Part shown: piece after piece, positions 12,616-22,652 of the stretch
Numbering within the stretch: the stretch's first letter is position 1
Layout: each line of letters starts with the position of its first letter
NCBI GenBank assembly: GCA_028015205.1
Contig: CM051511.1
Location: 2,666,001 to 2,730,000 of the forward strand
Direction of reading: 5' to 3'
DNA length: 64,000 nt
Origin: Mytilisepta virgata
Lineage: Eukaryota; Mollusca; Bivalvia; Mytilida; Mytilidae
The notes under the pieces: model-generated
Seen by the model: the letters and a program-made list of their open reading frames with translations, nothing else
Database searches by the model: none
Told to the model about the DNA's origin: nothing
Position numbers and translations under genes: made by a program

Positions 12616-13104
12616 AAAATAACAATCCAAAGATACTAATATTAGATATAGTAAATTTATACTATGCTGTATACGACGCATTTCAAGGAGTTACCTCTCA
12701 TCAGCAGCATTAAAACCGAAACCTTTGAAAGACCAAAAACCAAACTTATATTAAACAAGAAATACCGAAATAAATCAGCTAAGGAGATCTACCATGTGCA
12801 ATACAAGGAATGAACCCTTAGTATTTATATTATTTTTTAATTTTGCTAAATACTGGTAATTTCTGTAACAAATCAATGAATAATCATGTCAGACAAGTCT
12901 GACGACTGGGTTAGCGAATACCCTCGGGGACCTAGGGTCCACCAGCAGAGGCACCATCCCAGGAGTTTCAAAATAACAATCCAAAGATACTAATATTAAA
13001 TATAGTAAATTTATACTATGCTGTATACGACGCATTTCAAGGAGTTACCTCTCATCAGCAGCATTAAAACCGAAACATTTGGAAGACCAAAAACCAAACT
13101 TATA
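12616..13104. repeat. Tandem repeat of ~354-bp units, left part
   Basis: Unit 1 starts at 12616 (AAAATAACAATCCAAAG) and the next at 12970, a period of 354 bp. The second unit is cut at 13104 by the Tc1 element. Near its end, unit 1 carries a perfect palindrome, GTCAGACAAGTCTGAC, directly after an ATG. The same units recur at 14630-14874 and 35590-36145. The dispersed sequences that follow two of these blocks (about 15180 and 36230) are also related, so the tandem core may belong to a larger non-autonomous element. Confidence 0.85.
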
Positions 13105-14627
13105 TACTCTCTCAAAAAAGAAACGCAACATACAGAAAATAGGAAATTTACTTCATATATTATTTTCATAATTTATGATATAAATAATTTACACAGGAAT
13201 GCAAAAATTGGCACACTTCTTGTTCATGAGTTCTTTTACCTTGGAATATCACAGTTTGTCACATATTGTCAATAAATCACTCATAAATTGTCAATATCTG
13301 GTATGTCCACCATTTGCTTGTAACACAGCCCCGACTCTTCTTGGCATAGATTGAATTAAACGCTGAGTTCGAACACGCGGTATCCTTTGCCACTCAAACT
13401 GAAGTGCCTGCTGTAATTGTTGCAGATTTTGCGGTGGTGGTTGTCGTTGGCGCACGCGCCGATCCACTTCATCCCACAAATGTTCAATTGGATTAAGATC
13501 GGGTGATCGTGACGGCCAACGGATCACATTGACATTCTGTTGTTCTAAAAAGTCTACTGTTACACGTGCTGTATGTGGTCGGGCATTGTCGTGCTGAAAA
13601 ATTTCTCTCCGAATGTCAATTACGGGCAATAAATGAGGTCGTAAAATTTCGTCTCTATACCTAACAGCGTTCAGATTGCCTTGGATATGTATCAGCTGTG
13701 TGTTTCTGGCATAAGAAATAGCGGCCCACATCATAACACTGCCTCCGCCAAAATTGTCTCTCTCCACAACACAGTTTTGCGCAAAACGTTCGTTTCGGCG
13801 CCTATACACACGTATGCGACCATCTCGCTTTTCCAGTTGAAAACGTGACTCATCGCTGAACCATACTCTTCTCCAGTTCTGTAAATTCCATGCACGAACT
13901 GTAGTACACCATCTAACCCTCGCTCGGCGGTGTTGGCGTCTCAGTGTTGCTCCAAAGTAAGGTCTTCTTGCCCTCAATCCATGAGAACGTAACCGATTGC
14001 GTACTGTCTGTGCTGATATACGGCGCAACCCAGGGACGTTTACAGCTGTTTCTGTTGCAGCAATAGTCCTATTCCGTAGATGGAAAAGTCTGATGTAACG
14101 ATCTTGCGCCCTGGTTGTAACACGCGGGCGCCCTGAACGTGGCCGATCTGTCGTAGTACCAAGCTGCAGGTAGCGCCCCCAAAGGCGTGAAATTGTGCTA
14201 CGATGAACATTGTACGTTACAGCAACAGCATTCTGTGATTCTCCGGCCTCTAGTCGTCCGATAGCGATATTCCGGGTAGCAGCGTCTAACCTTGGCATAG
14301 CGTCACCTCATCAGAATTTTATTTTACGAATGCATTCATGAAAAGAAATACCTGGTTTTTATACCGACTGACTGAGCTAAAAAATAACCCATGATTTGCA
14401 CGTGAAAGTCGACCCAGTTTTTGGCAATGCGTAAATCGTAGGGTGTCGCAGATTGCGACCAAAGTCGTTTACGGGTGGATGAATTTAAATGATTGTACCT
14501 GGAAACTTTTTATGAAGGTGTAATTATGATCATGTGTACATATATTTTGATATTTATTGGTTATTTGTCCGGAAAAATAATATTTCAAAAAGATAATCTG
14601 ATGTTGCGTTTCTTTTTTGAGAGAGTA
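13105..14627 (-). mobile_element. Complete Tc1-family DNA transposon with perfect 27-bp TIRs
   Basis: The terminal inverted repeats at 13105-13131 and 14601-14627 are identical over 27 bp (TACTCTCTC at the outer end, AAACGCAACAT at the inner end). TA target duplications sit at 13103-13104 and 14628-14629. The empty site can be read in the neighbouring tandem-repeat unit, where the same bases run uninterrupted at 12741-12765. The length is 1,523 bp. Perfect TIRs, an intact transposase and a G+C content well above the flanks suggest a recent arrival that may still be active. Confidence 0.97.
13291..14298 (-). CDS. Tc1-type transposase, DD34E, intact (335 aa)
   Basis: This enzyme catalyses cut-and-paste transposition of the surrounding element into TA sites. 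The N-terminal paired-like helix-turn-helix region covers about residues 1-110, with a GRPR minor-groove motif at 56-59. The catalytic domain has D149 (FSDESRF), a glycine-rich box at 184-191 (GGGSVMMW), D237 (HDNARPHTA) and E272 (NPIEHLWDE). There are 34 residues between the second Asp and the Glu, the DD34E spacing of Tc1. The length is normal for the family and there are no stops or frameshifts. The start MPRLDAATRN matches the usual beginning of this group. Confidence 0.97.
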   Translation of the reverse strand: MPRLDAATRNIAIGRLEAGESQNAVAVTYNVHRSTISRLWGRYLQLGTTTDRPRSGRPRVTTRAQDRYIRLFHLRNRTIAATETAVNVPGLRRISAQTVRNRLRSHGLRARRPYFGATLRRQHRRARVRWCTTVRAWNLQNWRRVWFSDESRFQLEKRDGRIRVYRRRNERFAQNCVVERDNFGGGSVMMWAAISYARNTQLIHIQGNLNAVRYRDEILRPHLLPVIDIRREIFQHDNARPHTARVTVDFLEQQNVNVIRWPSRSPDLNPIEHLWDEVDRRVRQRQPPPQNLQQLQQALQFEWQRIPRVRTQRLIQSMPRRVGAVLQANGGHTRY

Positions 14628-14629
14628 TA

Positions 14630-14874
14630 TTAAACAAGAAATACCGAAATAAATCAGCTAAGGAGATCTACCATGTGCAATACAAGGAATGGACCCTTAG
14701 TATTTCTATTATTTTTTAATTTTGCTAAATACTGGTAATTTCTGTAACAAATCAATGAATAATCATGTCAAAATAACAATCCAAAGATACTAATATTAAA
14801 TATAGTAAATTTATACTATGCTGTGTACGACGCATTTCAAGGAGTTACCTCTCATCAGCAGCATTAAAACCGAA
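14630..14874. repeat. Tandem repeat of ~354-bp units, right part
   Basis: This continues the unit interrupted by Tc1 and then a partial third unit from 14770. The unit spanning the insertion (12970-14769 without Tc1) is only about 275 bp. It lacks the ~79-bp segment with the palindrome, and the join falls at a TCA shared by both ends of the missing piece. Confidence 0.85.
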
Positions 14875-15405
14875 TATATTTTTCTCTAAATTATTACTAT
14901 TATTTCGCCATATAATGAAATAAAAATGATATAATATAACTTTTTATGCACAAATAATTCACATTTCGTCGAATTACGGATTATTATTTTTTTGGTAATT
15001 ACTGAAAATGCTAAAAGCTGAAACAATAACCAAACTGAATGTCGAAGAGCAGACGACCAAATGATTGAAAAGGCAGAGGTATAAGTCACGGTGAAACTGA
15101 ATAAGAATATAAAACATTGACCTTGAAATAGTCGTACGTACACTTTATTCAATCTCAGTTTTCATAGATATTCGATAACACCGATTTTGATGTACAAGAT
15201 GTACACATTTAGTAGATTTGCGACTTAACAGTTGTGGAGACGGTAAGAAATGTTGAAAGACAAAAGGCTAACTAAAACGTTGAAGAGAAAATTCAAATGA
15301 CAAAATGACCGAAAAAGGTAAAGCCTTTGCCATTTAACATTTTTATAATTTAAATCTGTTTCTTTGTTACATGCCCCTTGTAGGGGTTTGATTGGTTAAT
15401 ATAAT
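14875..15405. other. AT-rich stretch with a dispersed repeat
   Basis: From about 15170 the sequence resembles stretches near 36230 and 39205 (a dispersed element with TTGATG..ACAAGATGT-like wording). No gene is supported; the 88-codon minus-strand frame at 14886-15152 has no recognisable motif. Confidence 0.4.
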
Positions 15406-17380
15406 TAAGGTCTTTCCTTTACATAGGAAAGACCTTACTGTATTTCTTATGATTATTATTATTATTATTATTATTATTCTTTCTTAGTCTGCCAAATTTC
15501 AAAGTCACTTGCAGAAAAAGTTATTAGACATACAGGGATGGTATTTGGTACCAAGTATCATTCAGACATAAGCTATCACGTGGTGAGGCCGCTAAGGGTT
15601 CCCATGTACCTTATAAGAGTTTCCTCCCCTGTTACAGTTATGCCTGTTATCAGATCTCCTCAAAAACCGTAAGAGATATCGACATGAAACCTTTTGCAAT
15701 TTCTTTGGTTCATCTGTGCCCACATTAATCACATCTGCCGAAAAGGATCTCAAATCTTATAAGAGTTATTTCCCTTTATATAAGTTTCACTTTTGATTTT
15801 TCAGGCAAATATTAAGTTTGAGTTAAGATACATGCATGAGCCTTCATATTTAGGCATCATTTTTTGTACCAAGTAAAATTAGGTCAAGGTCAAAGGTCAA
15901 GGTCACGGTCTAATTTTTGAAATTTCCTTGTTATCAGATCTCCTCTGAAACGGTAGAAGATAGCTGATAAAATGTAATGGGCAAAATGTCGGGGACATCG
16001 AGACAATGCGTAGTTTTCCTTAAGTCAAGTCGCATGACGTCATCTTCTATGCGTTATTGGCCTTTGAACGCTTAAATTTACGGTTTTTGGCTAATAACTT
16101 AATAATGGTACAAGATAGAGGCATGGGGTCTTTTGTTTTGACACCAGGGACAAATGACCTTCAAAATGGTGTCAAGGTCAAAGGTCAAAGTCATGTTCTA
16201 GAAAATGATTTTTTTCATGTTTGAAGTGTAATACATGGAATTTTTTTCAAAAATGCATTATTTTTTAGCAGGAATCATTTAAAATATGTTATTTTCCATT
16301 TTCGTAAGACAAAAAATGAAAAAAAAATGAAAAAAAAATGAAAATTTTCTAAAGATTGAAAAATTTGAAAAAACCCTATTTTTTCTTGGCGCAAAAATGT
16401 TTTGGCAGTATTTCATATTTGTGTTTGATGTAGCATTTTGGTATTTTATAGTACGTCTAGAATTACCTCAACTTTTAGCACAAATGACCTTTTAATGTGT
16501 AAGTACAGCCCCCCCCCCCCCCTTTTTTTTTCGATTTGACTGAATTTACATCGGTTTTACTGAATTTACCTGTAAATGCATATAAAGTACATGTAGACAG
16601 CTAGAGGATATCCAGGGCTTTGTTAATGAGAAAAAATTATGACGCTAACTCCAACCAATTTCCTGAAAATAGCGTTCGCGCAGTGCTAAATAAAAAGCTA
16701 TTTTCCACCATAAAACACAAGATTCGTCCAAATTTTACCAATTTATTGCATCCGAATGTCAAAATTTCGCGTCAAATTAACAGTACTTTATTCACGGAGA
16801 TGTCGTCTGGTCAAAATGGCACCGGAAATGTAAATAAATAAATCGTGACATCAAATTTCTACATGAATCTTCATTCTGACATAAGTAAATGTGTACACGT
16901 ACACTCCGTTTTCTATTTATGTCTATTTCCACACCAAACAGCAAATTGCATTATCCTGTGCCATGTTCACCCGACGACGTCCCCTCTCGAAAAGAAAGAA
17001 ATAAACTAAGTCCAGACATATATAAATGGACGTCACGTGACTTACACAACGTCATCAACAGAAGTAAACATTATAGTAGAAATGTACTTTTACTGTCACT
17101 TGTGTATCTAGAGAAATAAAAATACAATGCCCCCCCCCCCTACTTGTATTCAGCAATCCATGGAAAACTTGCTACCTACAAATAAAAAAAATAATTAATA
17201 AACAAACAAACAAACAAAAAAAGGCCCGTTCCGCCTTCAGAAAAAGAGATATTGCTACTTCATTTTTTATTTCTTTCTTCTTTTTTTTTGACAATTACTA
17301 TTTGGAACAAAACATTAAAAATTAAAATTATTTCAAGAGAAAATAGAAGTAGCAATATCTCTTTACTGAAGACGGGACGG

Positions 17381-17415
<35 letters not shown>

Positions 17416-17540
17416 TCTATTTCATTTATTTCCCAAGAGTTACGCCCCTTGCCAAAAATAAAGGAGCAGGGCCTCTTTATTGCAAAACTGGACACGTGGA
17501 AAGGAAAGACCTTATCATTTGTGCTAGGCACAAATGACCC
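15406..17540. repeat. Composite hairpin-headed repeat with nuclear-receptor half-sites
   Basis: The left limit is a perfect hairpin, AAGGTCTTTCCT / AGGAAAGACCTT (15407-15418 and 15425-15436, loop TTACAT), followed by an ATT microsatellite at 15449-15478. The right limit repeats GGAAAGACCTT near 17503 and ends in another perfect hairpin, CATTTGTGC / GCACAAATG (17516-17524 and 17528-17536). Between them lie AGGTCA half-site clusters (15881-15905 and 16175-16187), a C/T run at 16508-16530 and the hairpin element at 17215-17392. Short frames at 16620-16841 and 16889-17119 are not recognisable. Calling it one element is an inference. Confidence 0.45.
17215..17392. mobile_element. Small foldback MITE with ~50-bp inverted arms
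   Basis: The left arm (17221-17262) and right arm (17341-17385) are reverse complements with few mismatches, sharing AGAGATATTGCTACTTC and GGCCCGT. The outer edges run into poly-A on the left and poly-T on the right, as in a snap-back element. The spacer is about 80 bp and there is no coding capacity. Confidence 0.75.
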
Positions 17541-17589
17541 TTTAATGTTTATTATTATTATTATTATTAATATTCAAAACAAACTTTGT

Positions 17590-18055
17590 AAATAGGAAAA
17601 ATCTTAGAAAGATGAGATTTATTGACCACTCATCAGAAATTGAAAGAGAACCGTATAAAATGAAAAGACAAAACAGAATATGTTAAAAATGTAATTTAAA
17701 TGAGATAGAGAATGAAATACATTTCTTCTTCATTGTCCAAAATATAACCTGTTAAGACAGGATTGCTTCAATAATATCTTTGAAACATTGCGAAACATAA
17801 ATAAGTATCCACCAATTGAAAAAATAAAACTTATTTTTATCTTCTAATGATCTTGTGCGGTTTGTTGCTCCATGTATAAAAATAAGTCCACAGTACTGAG
17901 GAAAATGGACTGTCCAGCTGCATAGTTTATGAATTTGTTTCCAAATCAATTGATTTCTATTTTACTTTGTGTTTATGTTATGTTAAATGTTTAGTAATGC
18001 TGTCAATCCTTCGGGCTATAATTTCGCATTTCAAATAAAGTTACATATATTATAA
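17590..18055 (+). mobile_element. LINE 3' end remnant
   Basis: A broken frame from about 17600 gives the C-terminal LINE module (KRQNRIC, stop, KCNLNEIENEIHFFF) with one cysteine-module stop, followed by several stops. The 3' tail around 18000-18050 (TTCGGGCTATAATTTCGCAT, then an A/T-rich end) matches the style of the tails at 20880-20935 and 40585-40632. It is 5' truncated. Confidence 0.6.
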
Positions 18056-19857
18056 GTATAAAAAGAATTGGAAACGGGTTTTGAAACTGAAGTTTCCAAT
18101 TTCGCGCGAAAATTTCAGTCAAGTTGGCTTTATCACGAAGCAGATGTAGATATATGATTGACAAGTAAATTGTTTGATGAATGTCTTCTGGAATTATCGT
18201 CTGCTAACGAAGATTTTGATGTAATCTCGTGATAAAGTAAATAACAGTAATATGATAATATGTTCCCTAATTGTGTATCATATCACGTGCATATCAAAAC
18301 TTATCATATTTCACCTTAATGATCAGAGATATTCAATATGACACGTGAATGACTGGCGCGTAAATTTGGTGCGCGTGTAAGTAACTATTATTTGCAAATA
18401 AAAAAAGCGCATAAATTTGGTGAGAGTATGACTTAAAATGACCAAAAAAAGTTATTAAATGTGCTGTGACAAATCGAGAATTCAGAAAAGTAAAACGATT
18501 AAAAAAATTAAAAAAAAAAGACCACAGTTGCTGGCAAATGTGTATTTGTAGTATTTTTGGGACTTGCATTTCTTACTTTAAAAAAACTATAGTTTAATAG
18601 ATCTTAATTCGGCTCGGCTCGGCTCGGTGTTTAACTGGACAAAATATTTAAAATATACTCTTTGATGCAATGGTTTATGTATCACTTAATGGAATTCTTG
18701 AATATCTAAAAGAAAATATGCAACTTTCAGATGTGAACATTAAACTGCCGCTATCATTGCCGTTTTAAGGTTGCAGTTTTCTCCGTTGCTTTAACTTTTG
18801 TAGGTATTTTGTGTCAAGAATCAAATATCGCCTTAAATTTATATATATATCTTATATCGCCCAAATTGTGGTAGAAGATTTCATTACGAAAAGTAAAAAG
18901 AAAATGATATCCAATGCTCATTTAGAAAAAATAAGATAAAATTAATGAATTAATTTCAAAAATTGAATCACAAATATATTTTAAAAAAAACCTATTGACA
19001 ACTGTTTCCCGTAAGTTTAGACGGTCAAAGATATCCACCCCCAATAAAGATAATATAATGTCGCAACGGGTCCCCGACATCAGAGTGGACGTGTCACGTT
19101 GTGAATTTAGTCACCATTTTCCTTCTTGCCATTACTTTGGATGGATATAAATTAGAAAAAGTATTGAAATTTTAAAATTTAGGTAATAAAATAGAGGCTT
19201 CTGGTAAATTCCATGCATCCCATATGGAACTCTCTAAAAAAGGTACAAAAGTTCTATTCGGTATGTTCAAATATTTAAACAAATAGAAAATATACCTATA
19301 AATATACACAAAAAAACTCTTTGAATCTTTAATTAAACCAATTTCAACGTATAACTAATGTATATATAGCTAAAACGTGCTAAATATACATCAAATATTC
19401 ACAACTGAATAGATGTATAATAATACGTGACATATAATTATGAAGTATTATAATTATGTCAAAATATTAACATATATAAATATAATAGAGATTCTGAAGA
19501 AATGTGACTTTCCGTGCATGAAAATGCAAATATATTTTAAATATGGGATAGAATCTGATGAGGGCTGCCCTGGAGAAACTCCTAAATAACCCGAAACATT
19601 GTAAAATGCAAACCTATAGTACAATACGCAATGTAAGGTCAAAGATACGGTCCATACCATGAATGGGTGGATTTATGATCATTTATAAAAGAATAATAAT
19701 AAGCATTTTGATTTACTAACCTCTATTGATGATAGCTTTATTGAAAAAGTAAATTTATAATTTTTCAAAACAATTCTAGGTTTAAGCAAAAAGCAGTAAA
19801 CATTGCACCAAGAGCAGACAATATCCAATAGATGTATATGTAACAGTTCAAGCATTA
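18056..19857. other. AT-rich region, nothing recognised
   Basis: Apart from a short GGCTC repeat at 18612-18627, no structure stands out. Short minus-strand frames at 18333-18569, 19454-19660 and 19679-19870 have AT-driven composition and no motifs. Confidence 0.35.
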
Positions 19858-20118
19858 AGGGAGCAACCATTTGATTTTTATGGGGGGGGGGGGGGGGACA
19901 CGGAAGTCATCTTATGTCCTGCCTTTTTTTCCAGCAAAATTTCAAGACTGCCTTTTTTACTACCTGGTGTTGTCCTGCCTTTATTCTGGGTTCATGCCTT
20001 TTTTTTCACTACATTTTTTATCCTGCCTTTTTTCTGAGGATTTTTGGTCCTGCCTTTTTTCACATTCGTTCCATGTCCACCCCACCCCCTCCCCATAAAA
20101 ATCAAATGGTTGCTCCCT
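19858..20118. mobile_element. MITE with perfect ~28-bp TIRs and G/C-run ends
   Basis: The ends AGGGAGCAACCATTTGATTT and its reverse complement (to 20118) continue inward through TTATGGGG/CCCCATAA, then a G-run on the left and a C-rich run on the right. The interior is a set of CCTGCCTTTTTT-like repeats. The length is 261 bp. The family is unknown to me; a second diverged copy is at 8257-8504. Overlapping plus-strand frames across it are composition artefacts. Confidence 0.8.
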
Positions 20119-20119
20119 A

Positions 20120-20940
20120 AAATATATGGCAAGAATATCTAACATAGAAGTTAATCCTTTGATATATGATGCACAACAAAACTATCGGATGAATCAGGAA
20201 CCTATTCTTGGTATACCTTTGTCAAAAATGTTTTTCATGAAAGTAACTTAGATTTATCAGAGATAGAAAATATAAACTTTATAAAAGAAAAATATAAAAT
20301 GAATGTACACACGAAAGAGATTATACAAGAAAACTTGTAAAAAGCTGTTCTTTAAAAAAAATAAATTCTTTAACAGAAAAATAATAAATTATTTATTTGT
20401 AGTAAATTAAAAAAGAAATATGAAATTGAGCCATATTTACTTAAAGAAAATAACTTGAAACTAGGAAAACTTTTACAAAATTAAGGGTAAGTGACCATAT
20501 TTTGGAAATTGAAAAGGGGAGATGTAGATATATAAAGAGAGAAGAACGTATATGTCAAAATTGTTGTTTAAATAAAATAGATGACCAAGAACATTTCCTA
20601 TTTAAATGTAGAAAAAATGAAAACTTTAGACTTGAATTTTTGCAGGAAGTTAAAAATACCTATTCAAATATAGATAATATGGATGATTTTAATAAATTGG
20701 TTTTATGTCTTTCATGTCCGTCAATTATGCAGTATGATGCTCCATTTATTAAAAAGTCTTGGTCACTGAGGAGAATGGACTCTACAACTGCATGATTAGT
20801 ACATATGTATATAATGAAACACTTTTAGGATTTTTTTATGATGTTTCTGTGTTCTTATATTGTTAATTGTGTTAATTTTATGTATGCCATCCACCCCATT
20901 GGGGTATAATTGTGCATTTATTCAATAAACATTTAAACAT
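20120..20940 (+). mobile_element. 5'-truncated LINE remnant
   Basis: The frame at 20502-20795 is the C-terminal LINE module: EKGRCRYIKREERICQNC, then DDQEHFLFKC, ending FIKKSWSLRRMDSTTA. Upstream frames are broken. The 3' tail at 20880-20935 includes CACCCCATTGGGGTATAATT. It is a relative of the copies at 17590 and 1270. Confidence 0.7.
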
Positions 20941-22652
20941 TATTTATAAAATGAGTGAATTACATGTATTTATGAAAGAACTGATTTGGAAATATTTTGT
21001 TCATTTTGAGATATGTTAATTTAATTTGCGTCATTTTTGGAATATATTTTTCTTCTTCATACTCGACATCTATACATAGCAAATAATAACCACCCACGCT
21101 GTTACTGTAGGGCATTTATATAAAGGTCTATTAAGTCTTTACCGTTACACTGTGTTGAACAAAAATATAAAACCTAGAAAAGGTGGGACGGCTACTTTTC
21201 TGTGTATTTGTTTTTAATTTTAAACACTTAATAATTACCACATTTAATAGTAAACGACAGTGTATATTGTATTTAAATATTAAAACAGAGAGTAAATGCT
21301 TATCATTAACAGGTTCGAGGTCCTGCCATGTAGTAAAAGTCTGATCAAAATATACATTGTCAAGGACATTTGGACCCCAAGGCGTTATATATACTGTCAC
21401 GTGAAAGGTAACTTATATACTCTCTCATAGAAAAATATTGCTTGTGGTCCCGTAATGTTAAAAAAGATCTTAAAGACCCTACCCCCATGCCACCCCCAAA
21501 AAGGTAAATTTTTCAGATCAATAGATATTCATATATGTAGGATATTTTTAAGTGACTTATTTTGGAAGTTATTATTATCCGATCTTTTAAGACGACACCA
21601 CCTACATATGTCCTGATATATTTTGAAAAACATTACAAAACTTTTTAAAATGAATGAAGAACTGAGAAAAAAGGAGAGGAAAATGAACATGCTCCTGCGT
21701 TAAATAAGAACTTTGACTTGTGTGTTGAAGGAATTTATTCATACAAATATACTGTGTTCCGAACGGAATAAATCTCATAGCCATATTCATGATTTTTTTT
21801 TTTTTTTGGAACTCATTTAACGGGAACTTTTATTGCCTTGCACTTTGTTGTTTATAAAAGGAAACTTGAAACTGTTGACATGATGTGCCTTTGGCGTAAA
21901 CTATGCCATAATTTTTAAAATGAGTGTTTAGCTACTTTTAGATTTAAGGAAACTGTACATGGAACAAAACATTGTGAAAATTGAATATTTTTAATTTCAA
22001 GAGTGCATGGCATATCAACAATAATACATTTGGTGCCAAGTGTGTCGGTTTACAACTGTGTCTCTCATTGAGTGACGTATGATGAAAGCTGATAAAATTC
22101 AGCAGATTACGATTTAATGAACAATTAAGCGTTCACTTGAAGATAAGTTTCTGATTACGAACGTATTTAATTAAACTGCACACATATTAAATTGGTATAA
22201 ATCTTACAGTTGTCGCTAATTATAAATGCATATAGAATACGAACTATTAAAACAATCTTTAATTACTCGTACTGTTGAATTTATTAGCTATATCTCACAT
22301 AATCTGAATCGTAACAGAAAATTATTAGAAACGGAGAATACATTATGTAACATAATAAGATAATGTGGTTATAAACATCTGAAGTAAATTTCTACTTTAA
22401 ACCCGAATTTAAGATGATTGCTGTATTTAGCTTTTAGTGGTTCTTTTTCTCCGAAAACGCCACCCCCTCTTTTATCAGTATTCCCATTCTAACTGAGTAA
22501 TTAGATATTCAGATATCATTTGTCATATATTGAAAAAAAACTGTGTGATATGTAATTGTTTAAGAATGTCCGTTGCGGGAATTTGTTTATGGCTATTTCT
22601 ATAAGCCAAATTTAAGAATTCTGAAATATTCTTGAAAACCGGAACTGTACGG
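20941..22652. other. AT-rich intergenic region upstream of the yellow cluster's 3' end
   Basis: No gene is supported. At 21411-21427 the sequence ACTTATATACTCTCTCA equals the outer end of the Tc1 TIR plus its flank. A poly-T run lies at about 21790-21806. Confidence 0.35.

Noticed and set aside
16620..17119. Two consecutive plus-strand frames (73 and 76 codons) as a small gene
   Set aside because: No motif, no splice signals joining them, and they sit inside a repeat.
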